Source of the DNA: CAVWDU01 sp963840725
Lineage (GTDB): Bacteria; Pseudomonadota; Gammaproteobacteria; Pseudomonadales; Halieaceae
Reading direction: 5' to 3'
Assembly (NCBI GenBank): GCA_963840725.1
Contig: CAWIZY010000009.1
Location: forward strand, 744,001-808,000
Length of the DNA: 64,000 nt
Shown: positions 45,222 through 53,776 of the stretch, one piece after another
Layout of the letters: every line of letters starts with the position of its first letter
Position numbering within the stretch: the stretch's first letter is position 1
Notes under the pieces: model-generated
Databases searched by the model: none
What the model saw: the letters and a program-made list of their open reading frames with translations, nothing else
What the model was told of the DNA's origin: nothing
Made by a program: the position numbers and the translations under genes

Positions 45222-46595
45222 ATGTCAAATTTGGCAGGTTCCTCGCCAAAATTGACAGTCATGGAAATTATTACTGACGATACAGATCCGATTATCGCCC
45301 GGATGTTGGACGGTTATGGGTATCCCGCCATTCTGGTTACGCCGGATTACCGCATTCTCGCCACTAACGATCGTTATCGCGACCTGTTTGGCCCCATTGA
45401 TCCCGGCGCTGGCGCGGCCTATTGCTATCGGGTGTCACATGGCTATGACCGGCCCTGCGACCAGGCGGGCGAAAACTGCCCTCTGGCGGCGGCGCGGGCG
45501 TCGGGGCAGACACAGCGCGCACTGCACATTCACCAGACTCCGCGTGGCGAAGAGCATGTCGATATCGAGATGCTGCCGATTACCGGGCCCGCGGGGGAGC
45601 TGCGGTATTTTGTGGAATTACTTAAACCCATCCCGCTCGCAGGCGAAGGTATCGACGACAAACCCATGGTCGGCGCCAGCGAGGTCTTCAACGCCATGTT
45701 GGCGCTGCTGGCCCGGGTGGCACCGTCCGACGCCGCTGTGCTGTTGCTCGGGGACTCCGGTACCGGCAAGGAGTTAGCGGCGCGCGCCTTGCACAGGGCG
45801 AGTGATCGCAGCGCCGGGGCGCTGGTCACGCTGGAGTGTGCCGGGCTCAGCGAAACGCTGTTCGAAAGCGAGCTCTTCGGCCATCTGAAGGGAGCCTTCA
45901 CCGGCGCCAATTATCATAGACAGGGTCTGGCCGAAGCCGCCCACGGCGGCACGCTGTTTCTGGATGAGGTCGGCGACATACCGTTACCCTTACAGGTGAA
46001 ACTCTTGAGATTGATCGAGACCGGTACCTTCAGGCCCGTGGGCAGCACTGAAACCCGGCACGCCGATTTCAGGCTGGTGTGTGCCACCCACAAAGACCTG
46101 GATCAGATGGTGGCACAGGGGCAGTTCCGCAGCGACCTTTACTACCGCATCAATGTGTTTCCCATCCGCTTGCCGGCACTGGCGGAGCGCCTGGAGGACC
46201 TGCCCTTGCTGGTGCGGGCGATTCTGGACGGCCAGCAGGGGGAGCGGAACTGGCATATGACGGAGTCGGCGATGGCGCTGCTGCGCCAACATCACTATCG
46301 CGGCAACATCCGCGAGTTACGCAATATTCTCGCACGCGCCATGATCCTCGCCGACACCAATGTCATTGATCGCGGTGTGGTAGTGCAGTCTTTGAGCATC
46401 GCAGCAACGGGCGCGTCCCAGGAAGTGGAGCGCAACAAGGATTCAGTTGAAGGGGCTAAGGAGATGGATCTGAAGTCACTGGAGCGCGATTACCTGCAGA
46501 GGCTGATGCGGCTATACCCGAACGAGCGAGAGAGAGTCGCCGGTATTGCCGGCATCAGCGTGCGTTCTCTATACCGAAAACTGCAGCAGACCTGA
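45222..46595 (+). CDS. fisR: Sigma-54-dependent activator, FisR-like sulfide sensor
   Basis: 457 residues. The N-terminal PAS-like sensor domain has Cys68, Cys79 and Cys86, with spacings of 11 and 7 equal to the sensing triad reported for FisR (Cys53, 64, 71) in Cupriavidus. Next is the AAA+ domain: Walker A GDSGTGKE, the sigma-54-contact motif GAFTGA, GGTLFLDEVGDI and RSDLYYRINVFPIRLP. A Fis-type helix-turn-helix ends the protein (RVAGIAGISVRSLYRKL). A GGTGG site precedes the ATG at 45222; the second ATG at 45261 lacks one. In the known system polysulfide oxidises the triad and turns on SQR and persulfide dioxygenase genes. Confidence 0.87.
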   Translation: MSNLAGSSPKLTVMEIITDDTDPIIARMLDGYGYPAILVTPDYRILATNDRYRDLFGPIDPGAGAAYCYRVSHGYDRPCDQAGENCPLAAARASGQTQRALHIHQTPRGEEHVDIEMLPITGPAGELRYFVELLKPIPLAGEGIDDKPMVGASEVFNAMLALLARVAPSDAAVLLLGDSGTGKELAARALHRASDRSAGALVTLECAGLSETLFESELFGHLKGAFTGANYHRQGLAEAAHGGTLFLDEVGDIPLPLQVKLLRLIETGTFRPVGSTETRHADFRLVCATHKDLDQMVAQGQFRSDLYYRINVFPIRLPALAERLEDLPLLVRAILDGQQGERNWHMTESAMALLRQHHYRGNIRELRNILARAMILADTNVIDRGVVVQSLSIAATGASQEVERNKDSVEGAKEMDLKSLERDYLQRLMRLYPNERERVAGIAGISVRSLYRKLQQT

Positions 46596-46624
46596 CTGAG
46601 CCATGCTGGCTGCGGTGGGCTCTC

Positions 46625-47137
46625 TCAGGGAGCCTCGGCCCATGCCTGGGGCAGGTAGTCCAGGTCAAGGCGGCCAATGATTTCGCGCAGGTTTTGCTCC
46701 AGCTGTAACAGCTCTACGGCGCCAGCCTTGAGGGCATAGTCCTGCTGAACACCGTCAACCACGGTCCGGCAATCCGAGACCAACTGTTCCCCAAGCTCCG
46801 TCAGACGTATCTCCCGAGCCCGCTTGTCTCCTGAATCCACGTCCCGGGACACATACCCCATGCGTTCCAGCTCCCGTAACATTTTGCCCATCGCCTGCTG
46901 GGTAACCCGTCCGCGTTCAGCGAGCTCGGTGACGCGCACAGCGCCCATGCCGAGATTAGCCAGTACAGCGTTGTGTGCACTGCGGATACCCGGGTGTCCA
47001 CGCGCGGCAAGGCCCGCGCATATTTGTTGCTCGAAATCGCGGGACAGCTCCCGTAACAGCCGGGGTAAGTTGTTGGAAAGGCTGGACGCAATTTCTCGAT
47101 TGCGCTCCGCCGTGTTCTGTTCCACGGTCACCTCCAT
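46625..47137 (-). CDS. MarR-family transcriptional regulator
   Basis: 170 residues from an ATG at 47137; a GTG at 47125 with GGAGG five bases before is also likely, and a longer frame to 47212 is not supported. Winged helix is clear: VTELAERGRVTQQAMGKMLRELERMGYVSRDVDSGDKRAREIRLTELG, with the RxxD-type wing DKRAREIRLT. It probably represses a nearby gene and is released by a small aromatic or phenolic ligand, but the target is unknown. It is convergent with the sigma-54 activator gene, 29 bases away. Confidence 0.85.
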   Translation of the reverse strand: MEVTVEQNTAERNREIASSLSNNLPRLLRELSRDFEQQICAGLAARGHPGIRSAHNAVLANLGMGAVRVTELAERGRVTQQAMGKMLRELERMGYVSRDVDSGDKRAREIRLTELGEQLVSDCRTVVDGVQQDYALKAGAVELLQLEQNLREIIGRLDLDYLPQAWAEAP

Positions 47138-47345
47138 GCATGAACCGACCCAATGGACAGGGCTCAGGTGGAAAAACAAACTCACCCTCAAGTCTAGCAA
47201 CTGATCCAGCACCTGAAGCCAGAAATGTGCCCCTGCGAGAAAGTTTTTTGCGAGGAGCAGGCCAAAAGGCGAGGTCGTCGCAACCTGGCTCAGCTGTGGC
47301 CATTCGGTTAGACTTCGCGCTCACGGGGCGTCGGCAATACAGTTC

Positions 47346-48128
47346 ATGGCAAAAATCATCACTTGCAACACCAATGGGATTAGAGCCGCGGCCCGTAAGG
47401 GCTTTTTTGAGTGGCTGGCGGATCAAGGCGCCGACGTCGTCTGTATCCAGGAGACCAAGGCCCAGGCGGAGCAGCTGAGCGATCCGGTGTTTCATCCAGA
47501 GGGCTATCACTGCTTTTACAATGATGCAGTTAAAAAAGGCTATAGCGGCACGGCGCTTTACAGTCGGGCCAAACCTGGCCGGGTGACCACGCGCCTGGGC
47601 TGGGAGCCAGCAGACAACGAGGGGCGCTATCTGCAGGCGGATTTTCAAGGTGTCAGTGTGATCAGTTTGTATCTGCCATCCGGGTCCAGCAGCGAGGCGG
47701 CTCTTGAAAAAAAATACGGGTTTATGGATAACTTTCTGGAACATCTTAAAGCGCTGCGTCGTAAACGCCGGGAATTTATCATTTGCGCCGACTGGAACAT
47801 CTGTCACCGACAGATCGACTTGAAAAACTGGCGCAGCAACCAGAAAAACTCCGGATTCTTACCTGAAGAGCGCGCCTGGCTCGACACCTTGTACGACGAG
47901 GTGGGCTACATTGATTCGTTCCGGTTGGTCAATGACCAACCGGATCAGTACACCTGGTGGTCCAATCGGGGACAGGCGTGGGCCAACAATGTGGGATGGC
48001 GTCTGGACTACCAGGTGATTACGCCCAAACTCGCCGACACCGTCCGTTCCGCTTCTATTTATACAGAGCAGCGGTTCTCGGATCACGCCCCGCAAATTAT
48101 GGAGTTCGATCTCGAAATTCGCTCATGA
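47346..48128 (+). CDS. xthA: Exodeoxyribonuclease III
   Basis: 260 residues of the exonuclease III/AP-endonuclease family: ITCNTNGIRAAARKGFFEWL, CIQETKAQ, YSGTALYSR, ICADWNICHRQIDLKNW (the usual GDxNI is ADWNI here), WWSNRGQAWANNVGWRLDYQVI and the catalytic RFSDHAPQIMEFD. It cleaves AP sites and degrades 3' ends in base-excision repair. ATG is four bases after a weak GGGGCG-type site. It has its own upstream spacer of about 200 bases from the MarR gene. Confidence 0.9.
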   Translation: MAKIITCNTNGIRAAARKGFFEWLADQGADVVCIQETKAQAEQLSDPVFHPEGYHCFYNDAVKKGYSGTALYSRAKPGRVTTRLGWEPADNEGRYLQADFQGVSVISLYLPSGSSSEAALEKKYGFMDNFLEHLKALRRKRREFIICADWNICHRQIDLKNWRSNQKNSGFLPEERAWLDTLYDEVGYIDSFRLVNDQPDQYTWWSNRGQAWANNVGWRLDYQVITPKLADTVRSASIYTEQRFSDHAPQIMEFDLEIRS

Positions 48129-48236
48129 GTACGCCGCTTGCGGTGTCTGGCTGTAATTGCCAGCTGCCCGCAATCACTGTACATTTGCCAGCCTCTGATA
48201 ACCGCTCTACGGAGCCCTTGCAACAGGAGTTTGTCC

Positions 48237-48572
48237 ATGAGTTTATTCTTCGCCAGCGCCCACGCCCAGTCCGGCGCTCAGCCCGCCGCCGGGGGCGAGC
48301 TGTTTCAAATACTGTTCCTCGTCGGTCTGTTCGCGCTGTTCTACTTTATTGCCATTCGCCCCCAACGCAAGCGACAGAAAGAGCATCAGGAACTGGTGGC
48401 GGCGCTAGCCAAAGGCGACGAAATCGTAACCACATCGGGAATTCTCGGCAAGATCGCAGCCCTGGACGATAACTATATTGTGCTCACCGTGGCCGACAAG
48501 GTCGAAATGAAGTTCCAGCGACTGCATGTGCACGCTGTATTGCCCAAGGGCACACTGAAGTCTATCGGCTAG
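48237..48572 (+). CDS. yajC: YajC-type preprotein translocase subunit
   Basis: 111 residues from an ATG at 48237 with CAGGAGT seven bases upstream; an earlier open frame from 48138 has no ribosome binding site. One membrane helix (LFQILFLVGLFALFYFIAI) is followed by RPQRKRQKEHQELVAALAKGDEIVTTSGILGKI, the canonical YajC cytosolic domain. YajC binds SecDF in the inner membrane. Neither secD nor tgt lies beside it, which is unusual, so this may be an extra copy. The stop overlaps the next gene by one base. Confidence 0.92.
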   Translation: MSLFFASAHAQSGAQPAAGGELFQILFLVGLFALFYFIAIRPQRKRQKEHQELVAALAKGDEIVTTSGILGKIAALDDNYIVLTVADKVEMKFQRLHVHAVLPKGTLKSIG

Positions 48573-49570
48573 TGTTGTCCTACCCGCCTCGTCTGGATCT
48601 GGCACTCACCCCGACGCCTTTTCAGCCCCTGGCTCGGGCTAGCGAACGCTGGGGCAAGGGTCATCGCCTGTGGGTGAAACGAGATGATCTCACCGGATGC
48701 GCTCTGAGCGGCAACAAGGTCAGGAAACTCGAGTTTATTGGTGCCCATGCGAGGCAAGAAGGCTACGACACCCTGATTACCTGCGGCGGTTTGCAGAGCA
48801 ATCATTGCCGGGCAACGGCCCTGGCCGGCGCACAGTTGGGGCTGGACGTTCACCTCATCTTGCGCGGTGAGCAGGCTGACGCCAGCGGGGGCAACTATCT
48901 GCTGGATCAGCTGGCCGGTGCGCGCATTGACTGCTACCCCGCCAGACAATACATACCGGAGCTCGACACGATACTCAGCGACTGGCGAGACCATTATGCC
49001 AGTCTCGGCCGCAAAGCGCTGGTGATACCGACCGGCGGCAGTGACGGGCTAGGGGCCTGGGGCTACATCAGAGCCTGTGAAGAACTCGCCGCCGACTTCA
49101 CCCGGCTGGATATCGAAAACGCCCACATCATCACCGCGTCCGGCTCTGGTGGCACCCAGGCTGGTCTCACCCTCGGGGTGGCACTGCACGACCTGCCAGC
49201 GACGGTCTGGGGGGTCAACGTCTGTGATGATGAAAACTACTTTGTGCACAAGGTACAGGCGGACAGTGAAGACTGGCAGCGGCGCTATCCCGGAGTCCCC
49301 GATCTGCAGATCCAACCCCGGGTGCTGGATGGCTATGTCGGAGAAGGCTACGGCATAGCCAGTGCAGCGGTCTTTAACTTGATCGCTGAGATGGCCGCGT
49401 TGGAGGGGATCATCCTCGACCCCGTCTACTCCGGCAAAGCCTTCTACGGCATGATCAGCGAGATAGAAAAGGGCCGGTTCGAAGGCAGCAGGGATATTGT
49501 GTTTATACATACCGGAGGCCTGTTCGGTGTGTTCCCGCAAGCCGACGGGTTCAGCCTGACGGTCGGTTAA
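48572..49570 (+). CDS. PLP-dependent D-cysteine desulfhydrase/ACC deaminase-family enzyme
   Basis: 332 residues of the ACC deaminase/D-cysteine desulfhydrase family. The PLP lysine lies in GCALSGNKVRKLEF, followed by TCGGLQSNHCRATA, PTGGSDGLGAWGYI and IITASGSGGTQAGL, the phosphate-binding turn. The C-terminal IVFIHTGGLFGVF is typical. It could remove sulfur from D-cysteine to give pyruvate, H2S and ammonia, or deaminate an amino acid analogue; the choice is not possible from sequence alone. GTG start overlaps the yajC stop by one base. The AGCS symporter gene follows closely. Confidence 0.87.
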   Translation: MLSYPPRLDLALTPTPFQPLARASERWGKGHRLWVKRDDLTGCALSGNKVRKLEFIGAHARQEGYDTLITCGGLQSNHCRATALAGAQLGLDVHLILRGEQADASGGNYLLDQLAGARIDCYPARQYIPELDTILSDWRDHYASLGRKALVIPTGGSDGLGAWGYIRACEELAADFTRLDIENAHIITASGSGGTQAGLTLGVALHDLPATVWGVNVCDDENYFVHKVQADSEDWQRRYPGVPDLQIQPRVLDGYVGEGYGIASAAVFNLIAEMAALEGIILDPVYSGKAFYGMISEIEKGRFEGSRDIVFIHTGGLFGVFPQADGFSLTVG

Positions 49571-49618
49571 GCGACCCGTAAACGAAACTGTGTTAACAGC
49601 AAAATGGGGCAATGAGTG

Positions 49619-50962
49619 ATGGTGGAGCTGATCAACACGGTGAACGGTCTGGCATGGGGGCCGCCGATGCTGGTCTTGCTGCTGGGGACCGGCTTATATC
49701 TAACGCTGGGACTGCGGTTTCTCACCCTGCGCCGAATCCCGGCGGCTTTGGGCTTGTTGTTGCGGGGACGCAGCAGCGACGGCCGAGGGGATATTTCCCC
49801 ATTTTCTGCGCTGATGACCTCTCTCTCCGCCACTATAGGCACGGGAAATATCGCGGGGGTCGCTACCGCGCTGGCATTGGGCGGCCCCGGTGCGCTGTTC
49901 TGGATGTGGATCACTGCACTGTTTGGCATGGCGACCAAGTACGCCGAGGCCGTCTGTGCGGTGCGCTTCCGGGAGCAGGACAGCGACGGCAGCTACAGCG
50001 GTGGGCCAATGTATTATATCCGCAACGGCCTCCACAAGCGCTGGCACTGGCTGGGCTATGCCTTTGCGATTTTCGGTAGCCTGGCGGGCTTCGGTATTGC
50101 CAATACGGTGCAATCCAACTCTGTTTCACAGGTCTTGTCCGACTCCTTTGCCGTGCCACCTTTGGCCACCGGTCTGGTATTGATGGTGCTGGTGGGCGCT
50201 GTAGTGCTCGGCGGTATCAAACGAATCGCCAACGTAGCCAGCTGGTTGGTGCCCGGCATGGCAGCCGGCTACATTATTATGAGCCTGTTGGTCATTCTGA
50301 TGAATGTCAGTGCAGTACCCGGGGCTATTGCAACCATCGTAGAAAGCGCTTTTTCAGGTGCCGCGGCTGTCGGCGGGTTTGCCGGCGCCACAGTCTGGGC
50401 AGCGCTGCGATTTGGCGTTGCGCGGGGTATTTTTTCCAATGAGGCGGGGCTGGGCAGCGCGCCCATAGCCCACGCGGCGGCGCGGACGGAGCAACCGGTC
50501 GAGCAGGGCATGATCGCGATGCTGGGTACCTTCATTGATACCCTGGTGGTTTGCACCATGACCGGCCTGGTGATCGTCATCACCGATGTTTTACCGACTG
50601 GCATCAGCGGTGCCAGCCTGACTTCAATGGCTTTTGCGAAAGCCTTTCCCGGTGGCGAGTACATTGTGACCCTGGGTTTGTGTGTGTTTGCCTTTACAAC
50701 CATGATCGGTTGGTCTTTCTACGGCGAGCGCTGTATCGTTTTTTTGTTTGGGACCCGCGCTATACTGCCGTTTCGACTAGCCTGGGTGGCCGCTATCCCC
50801 ATCGGTACAGTGGTAAAGCTGGATCTTGTCTGGCTGATTGCCGACACCCTGAATGCGTTTATGGCCATCCCCAACCTGATCGCCCTGGTGATGCTGTCCC
50901 CGCTGGTGTTTCGCATCAGCCGAGATTATTTTAACGCTCTACAGGGGGCCGCGCAGTCCTGA
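49619..50962 (+). CDS. AGCS-family sodium:alanine (glycine) symporter
   Basis: 447 residues from ATG 49619 (a GTG sits one codon earlier). About ten to eleven membrane segments with the family signature GTGNIAGVATAL, SGGPMYYI and GIFSNEAGLGSAPIAHAAA. It imports alanine, glycine or D-alanine with Na+, which fits a marine lifestyle. It lies 48 bases after the PLP enzyme gene, so the pair may use a D-amino acid, a reasonable but unverified link. Confidence 0.93.
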   Translation: MVELINTVNGLAWGPPMLVLLLGTGLYLTLGLRFLTLRRIPAALGLLLRGRSSDGRGDISPFSALMTSLSATIGTGNIAGVATALALGGPGALFWMWITALFGMATKYAEAVCAVRFREQDSDGSYSGGPMYYIRNGLHKRWHWLGYAFAIFGSLAGFGIANTVQSNSVSQVLSDSFAVPPLATGLVLMVLVGAVVLGGIKRIANVASWLVPGMAAGYIIMSLLVILMNVSAVPGAIATIVESAFSGAAAVGGFAGATVWAALRFGVARGIFSNEAGLGSAPIAHAAARTEQPVEQGMIAMLGTFIDTLVVCTMTGLVIVITDVLPTGISGASLTSMAFAKAFPGGEYIVTLGLCVFAFTTMIGWSFYGERCIVFLFGTRAILPFRLAWVAAIPIGTVVKLDLVWLIADTLNAFMAIPNLIALVMLSPLVFRISRDYFNALQGAAQS

Positions 50963-51047
50963 CGGTCAGGTGGGTGCACAGCAGGGGGTTATTTTATGAC
51001 GTATGAAGGCGCTTCTACTGCGGCCTGTCAGGGGTTAAGCTTGAACC

Positions 51048-51947
51048 ATGTCAATTGAAGCAGGCCAAAAACTCGTAATCGCGATCTCGTCGCGCGCCCT
51101 GTTCAATCTTGACGAAAGCCACCGGGTTTATGAGGAGGAGGGACTGCAGGCCTACTCGGAGTATCAAATTGCTCACGAAGATGAGCCGCTGGAACCCGGC
51201 GATGCTTTTCCTCTGGTGCACAAGCTGCTGCGGCTGAATGAACTGCTAGGGAAGGAGACTCAGGTTGAGGTGGTGCTGCTGTCTCGCAACAGCGCTGACA
51301 CGGGCTTACGCGTATTTAACTCCATTCAGCACTACGAACTCACCATCAGCCGTGCTGCTTTTTGTGGCGGTGAAAGTCCCTGGCGCTACATCAATGCCTT
51401 TGGTTGCCAGCTGTTTCTATCCACCGAGGCCGAAGATGTGCGCTTTGCCCTCGATTGTGGGGTGGCGGCCGCGACCTTGATTTCGGGCAAGCCTGGCATA
51501 TCCGATGACAACCAGTTGCGCTTTGCTTTCGACGGCGACGCGGTGTTATTTTCAGACGAAGCTGAAAGGGTATACAAGAGTGAGGGGCTTGATGCCTTCA
51601 CCGCCAGTGAGCGTGCGGCCGCACACAAACCGCTGAGCGGCGGGCCGTTCAAACCGTTTCTGGCTGGTCTGCACCGTTTACAACAGGCTTTCCCCGCCAC
51701 CGAGGCTCCCATCCGCACCGCACTCGTGACCGCACGATCAGCGCCGGCACACGAGCGAGTCATTCGCACCCTGCGGGCCTGGAATATTCGGATTGATGAG
51801 TCCATTTTTCTTGGGGGACTGGATAAAACCGAGTTCCTGAGGGCCTACCGGGCCGATGTTTTTTTTGACGACCAGCAGTCTCATTGTGAGTCGGCCAGTC
51901 CTCATATCGCGACCGGCCACGTACCCCATGGAGTGGCAAACAGCTAG
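51048..51947 (+). CDS. Cytosolic 5'-nucleotidase-family protein
   Basis: 299 residues of the 5'-nucleotidase family related to NT5C1: LVIAISSRALFNLDESHRVYEEEGL and FDGDAVLFSDEAERVYKSEGL carry the HAD-type aspartates, and the C-terminal VFFDDQQSHCESA completes the site. The two halves resemble each other (ISSRALFNLDESHRVY and FDGDAVLFSDEAERVY), consistent with an internal repeat. It would hydrolyse nucleoside monophosphates. ATG start has weak spacing from TTAAGC. A palindromic repeat begins at its stop codon. Confidence 0.87.
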   Translation: MSIEAGQKLVIAISSRALFNLDESHRVYEEEGLQAYSEYQIAHEDEPLEPGDAFPLVHKLLRLNELLGKETQVEVVLLSRNSADTGLRVFNSIQHYELTISRAAFCGGESPWRYINAFGCQLFLSTEAEDVRFALDCGVAAATLISGKPGISDDNQLRFAFDGDAVLFSDEAERVYKSEGLDAFTASERAAAHKPLSGGPFKPFLAGLHRLQQAFPATEAPIRTALVTARSAPAHERVIRTLRAWNIRIDESIFLGGLDKTEFLRAYRADVFFDDQQSHCESASPHIATGHVPHGVANS

Positions 51948-51986
51948 GGCACCTCTGAACGCGATTGCCATTATTCTGAGGTGCCC
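51947..51986. repeat. 40-base palindromic intergenic repeat, copy 2
   Basis: GGGCACCTCTGAA and TTCTGAGGTGCCC form a 13-base stem with one mismatch around a 14-base loop. There is no T-run after it. Copy 1 lies at 28407-28446 in reverse orientation, and the loop CGCGATTGCCATT is its exact complement there. It overlaps the last base of the nucleotidase stop codon. Confidence 0.75.
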
Positions 51987-52122
51987 CAGCACCTCGCTGA
52001 GGGCGAAAACGCCACTTCAGTTATTACTTTTCATGCTGGATATTGGGTCATTTCATGTCTATTCTTTATAACTGTGAAGGCATCTTCACATCGATAGACC
52101 GGCGGTCGGCGCGGAGGCGGAC

Positions 52123-53097
52123 ATGAAACTGCAACAGTTGCGCTACATCTGGGAAGTCGCCCACCACGACCTGAACGTTTCAGCCACCGCTCAAAGCCTG
52201 TTTACCTCCCAGCCCGGCATCAGCAAGCAGATTCGGCTATTGGAGGATGAATTGGGTGTTGAGGTCTTTGCCCGTAGCGGCAAGCACCTCACTCAGGTAA
52301 CGCCGGCTGGAGAGGCGATTCTGGAGGCGGCGGGCGAGGTGTTGCGCAAGGTCGAGAGCATCAAGCAGGTGGCCCAGGAATACTCCAACGAGACCAAGGG
52401 CAGCCTGTCCATTGCGACGACACACACCCAGGCGCGCTATGCGCTGCCCGACACCATCAGCAAGTTCATTCAGCGCTACCCCGATGTGTCGCTGCATATG
52501 CATCAGGGGACGCCGATGCAGATCTCCGAAATGGCGGCGGATGGGTCTGTGGATTTTGCCATCGCTACTGAGGCGCTGTCGTTATTCAGCGACTTGATCA
52601 TGATGCCCTGCTACCGTTGGAATCGTTGCGTACTGGTGCCCCGTGACCACCCCCTGACTCAGGTCTCGGAGTTGACACTTGAGGATGTAGCAGCGCACCC
52701 GATCGTCACTTATGTGTTCGGATTTACCGGTCGATCAAAGCTGGATGAGGCCTTTACCCATCAGGGTCTGCAACCCAAGGTGGTGTTTACTGCTGCCGAT
52801 GCCGATGTGATCAAAACCTACGTGCGACTGGGACTGGGGATCGGTATTGTCGCCCACATGGCCCATGATCCGACGGCCGATAGTGACCTCGTAGCCCTGG
52901 ATGGCAGTCACCTTTTTGCCAGTAGTGTCACCCGAATCGGCTGCCGCCGGGGAACATTTCTGCGGGGCTACATGTACGACTTTATCAGTGACTTCGCCCC
53001 CCATCTCAACCGTGATGTGGTGACAGAGGCGTTTTCCCGGACCAGTCGGGCAGATATCGATGAGTTATTCTCACACATTGAACTACCCGTCTACTGA
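52123..53097 (+). CDS. cysB: LysR-type regulator CysB
   Basis: 324 residues. N-terminal winged helix with MKLQQLRYIWEVAHHDLNVSATAQSLFTSQPGISKQIR, closely the CysB/Cbl form. The sensor domain has TTHTQARYALP, QGTPMQISEMAADGSVDFAIATEA and GLGIGIVAHMA, the N-acetylserine/sulfate-responding part. CysB activates assimilatory sulfate reduction and cysteine synthesis genes. Adjacent thrH is found in the same order in other gammaproteobacteria. A possible promoter region follows the palindromic repeat. Confidence 0.95.
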   Translation: MKLQQLRYIWEVAHHDLNVSATAQSLFTSQPGISKQIRLLEDELGVEVFARSGKHLTQVTPAGEAILEAAGEVLRKVESIKQVAQEYSNETKGSLSIATTHTQARYALPDTISKFIQRYPDVSLHMHQGTPMQISEMAADGSVDFAIATEALSLFSDLIMMPCYRWNRCVLVPRDHPLTQVSELTLEDVAAHPIVTYVFGFTGRSKLDEAFTHQGLQPKVVFTAADADVIKTYVRLGLGIGIVAHMAHDPTADSDLVALDGSHLFASSVTRIGCRRGTFLRGYMYDFISDFAPHLNRDVVTEAFSRTSRADIDELFSHIELPVY

Positions 53098-53151
53098 CGT
53101 GAATTGATCTGACGACCCGGAGTTCTTCGGGCGCCTGGAGGAGCTACAAAC

Positions 53152-53769
53152 GTGGAACTGGCCTGTCTGGATCTGGAAGGGGTGCTGGTACCCGAAATAT
53201 GGATCGCTTTTGCGGAGGCGACCGGAATCGATGCGCTGCGGGCGACAACCCGGGATATTCCCGACTACGATGTCCTGATGCGTCAGCGTCTGTCGCTGCT
53301 GGAGGAGCACGGGCTGCGCATTGACGATATTCAGCAGGTGATCGCTGGCCTGGCGCCACTGCCCGGGGCCGCAGAGTTCATCAACTGGCTGCGAGAGCGC
53401 TTTCAGGTCATCATACTGTCCGATACGTTTTATGAGTTCTCCCATCCATTGATGCGCCAGCTTGGCTGGCCGACTCTGCTCTGTCATCGCCTGGTGACAG
53501 ACGCAGAGGGTCGGGTAGTGGACTACAAGTTGCGCCAGCGCGATCCAAAACGGGCTTCTGTAATGGCGCTGCAAAGCCTGAACTATCGGGTGATTGCTGC
53601 CGGTGACTCCTATAATGACACAACGATGCTGGCCCAGGCGGATGTGGGCATCCTCATCCACGCGCCGCAAAACGTGATAGACGAGTTTCCGCAGTTTCGA
53701 TCGGTGCCGGACCTCGGGGCCTTGAAGCTCGCATTCGTCGAGGCCAGCGAGCGTGACCTCACGCTCTGA
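53152..53769 (+). CDS. thrH: ThrH-type phosphoserine phosphatase/homoserine phosphotransferase
   Basis: 205 residues with HAD motifs: LACLDLEGVLVPEIW (nucleophile Asp), IILSDTFYEF and AAGDSYNDTTML. The substitution of the usual DxD by DLEG is typical of ThrH. ThrH moves phosphate from phosphoserine to homoserine or hydrolyses it, linking serine and threonine pathways. GTG start at 53152 has GAGGAG nine bases upstream. It is 54 bases from cysB and seven bases from the convergent pabB stop. Confidence 0.93.
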   Translation: MELACLDLEGVLVPEIWIAFAEATGIDALRATTRDIPDYDVLMRQRLSLLEEHGLRIDDIQQVIAGLAPLPGAAEFINWLRERFQVIILSDTFYEFSHPLMRQLGWPTLLCHRLVTDAEGRVVDYKLRQRDPKRASVMALQSLNYRVIAAGDSYNDTTMLAQADVGILIHAPQNVIDEFPQFRSVPDLGALKLAFVEASERDLTL

Positions 53770-53776
53770 CCCGGGC

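Noticed and set aside
51947..51986. Rho-independent terminator after the nucleotidase gene
   Set aside because: Good stem but no T-run, and an inverted copy elsewhere shows it is a dispersed repeat.
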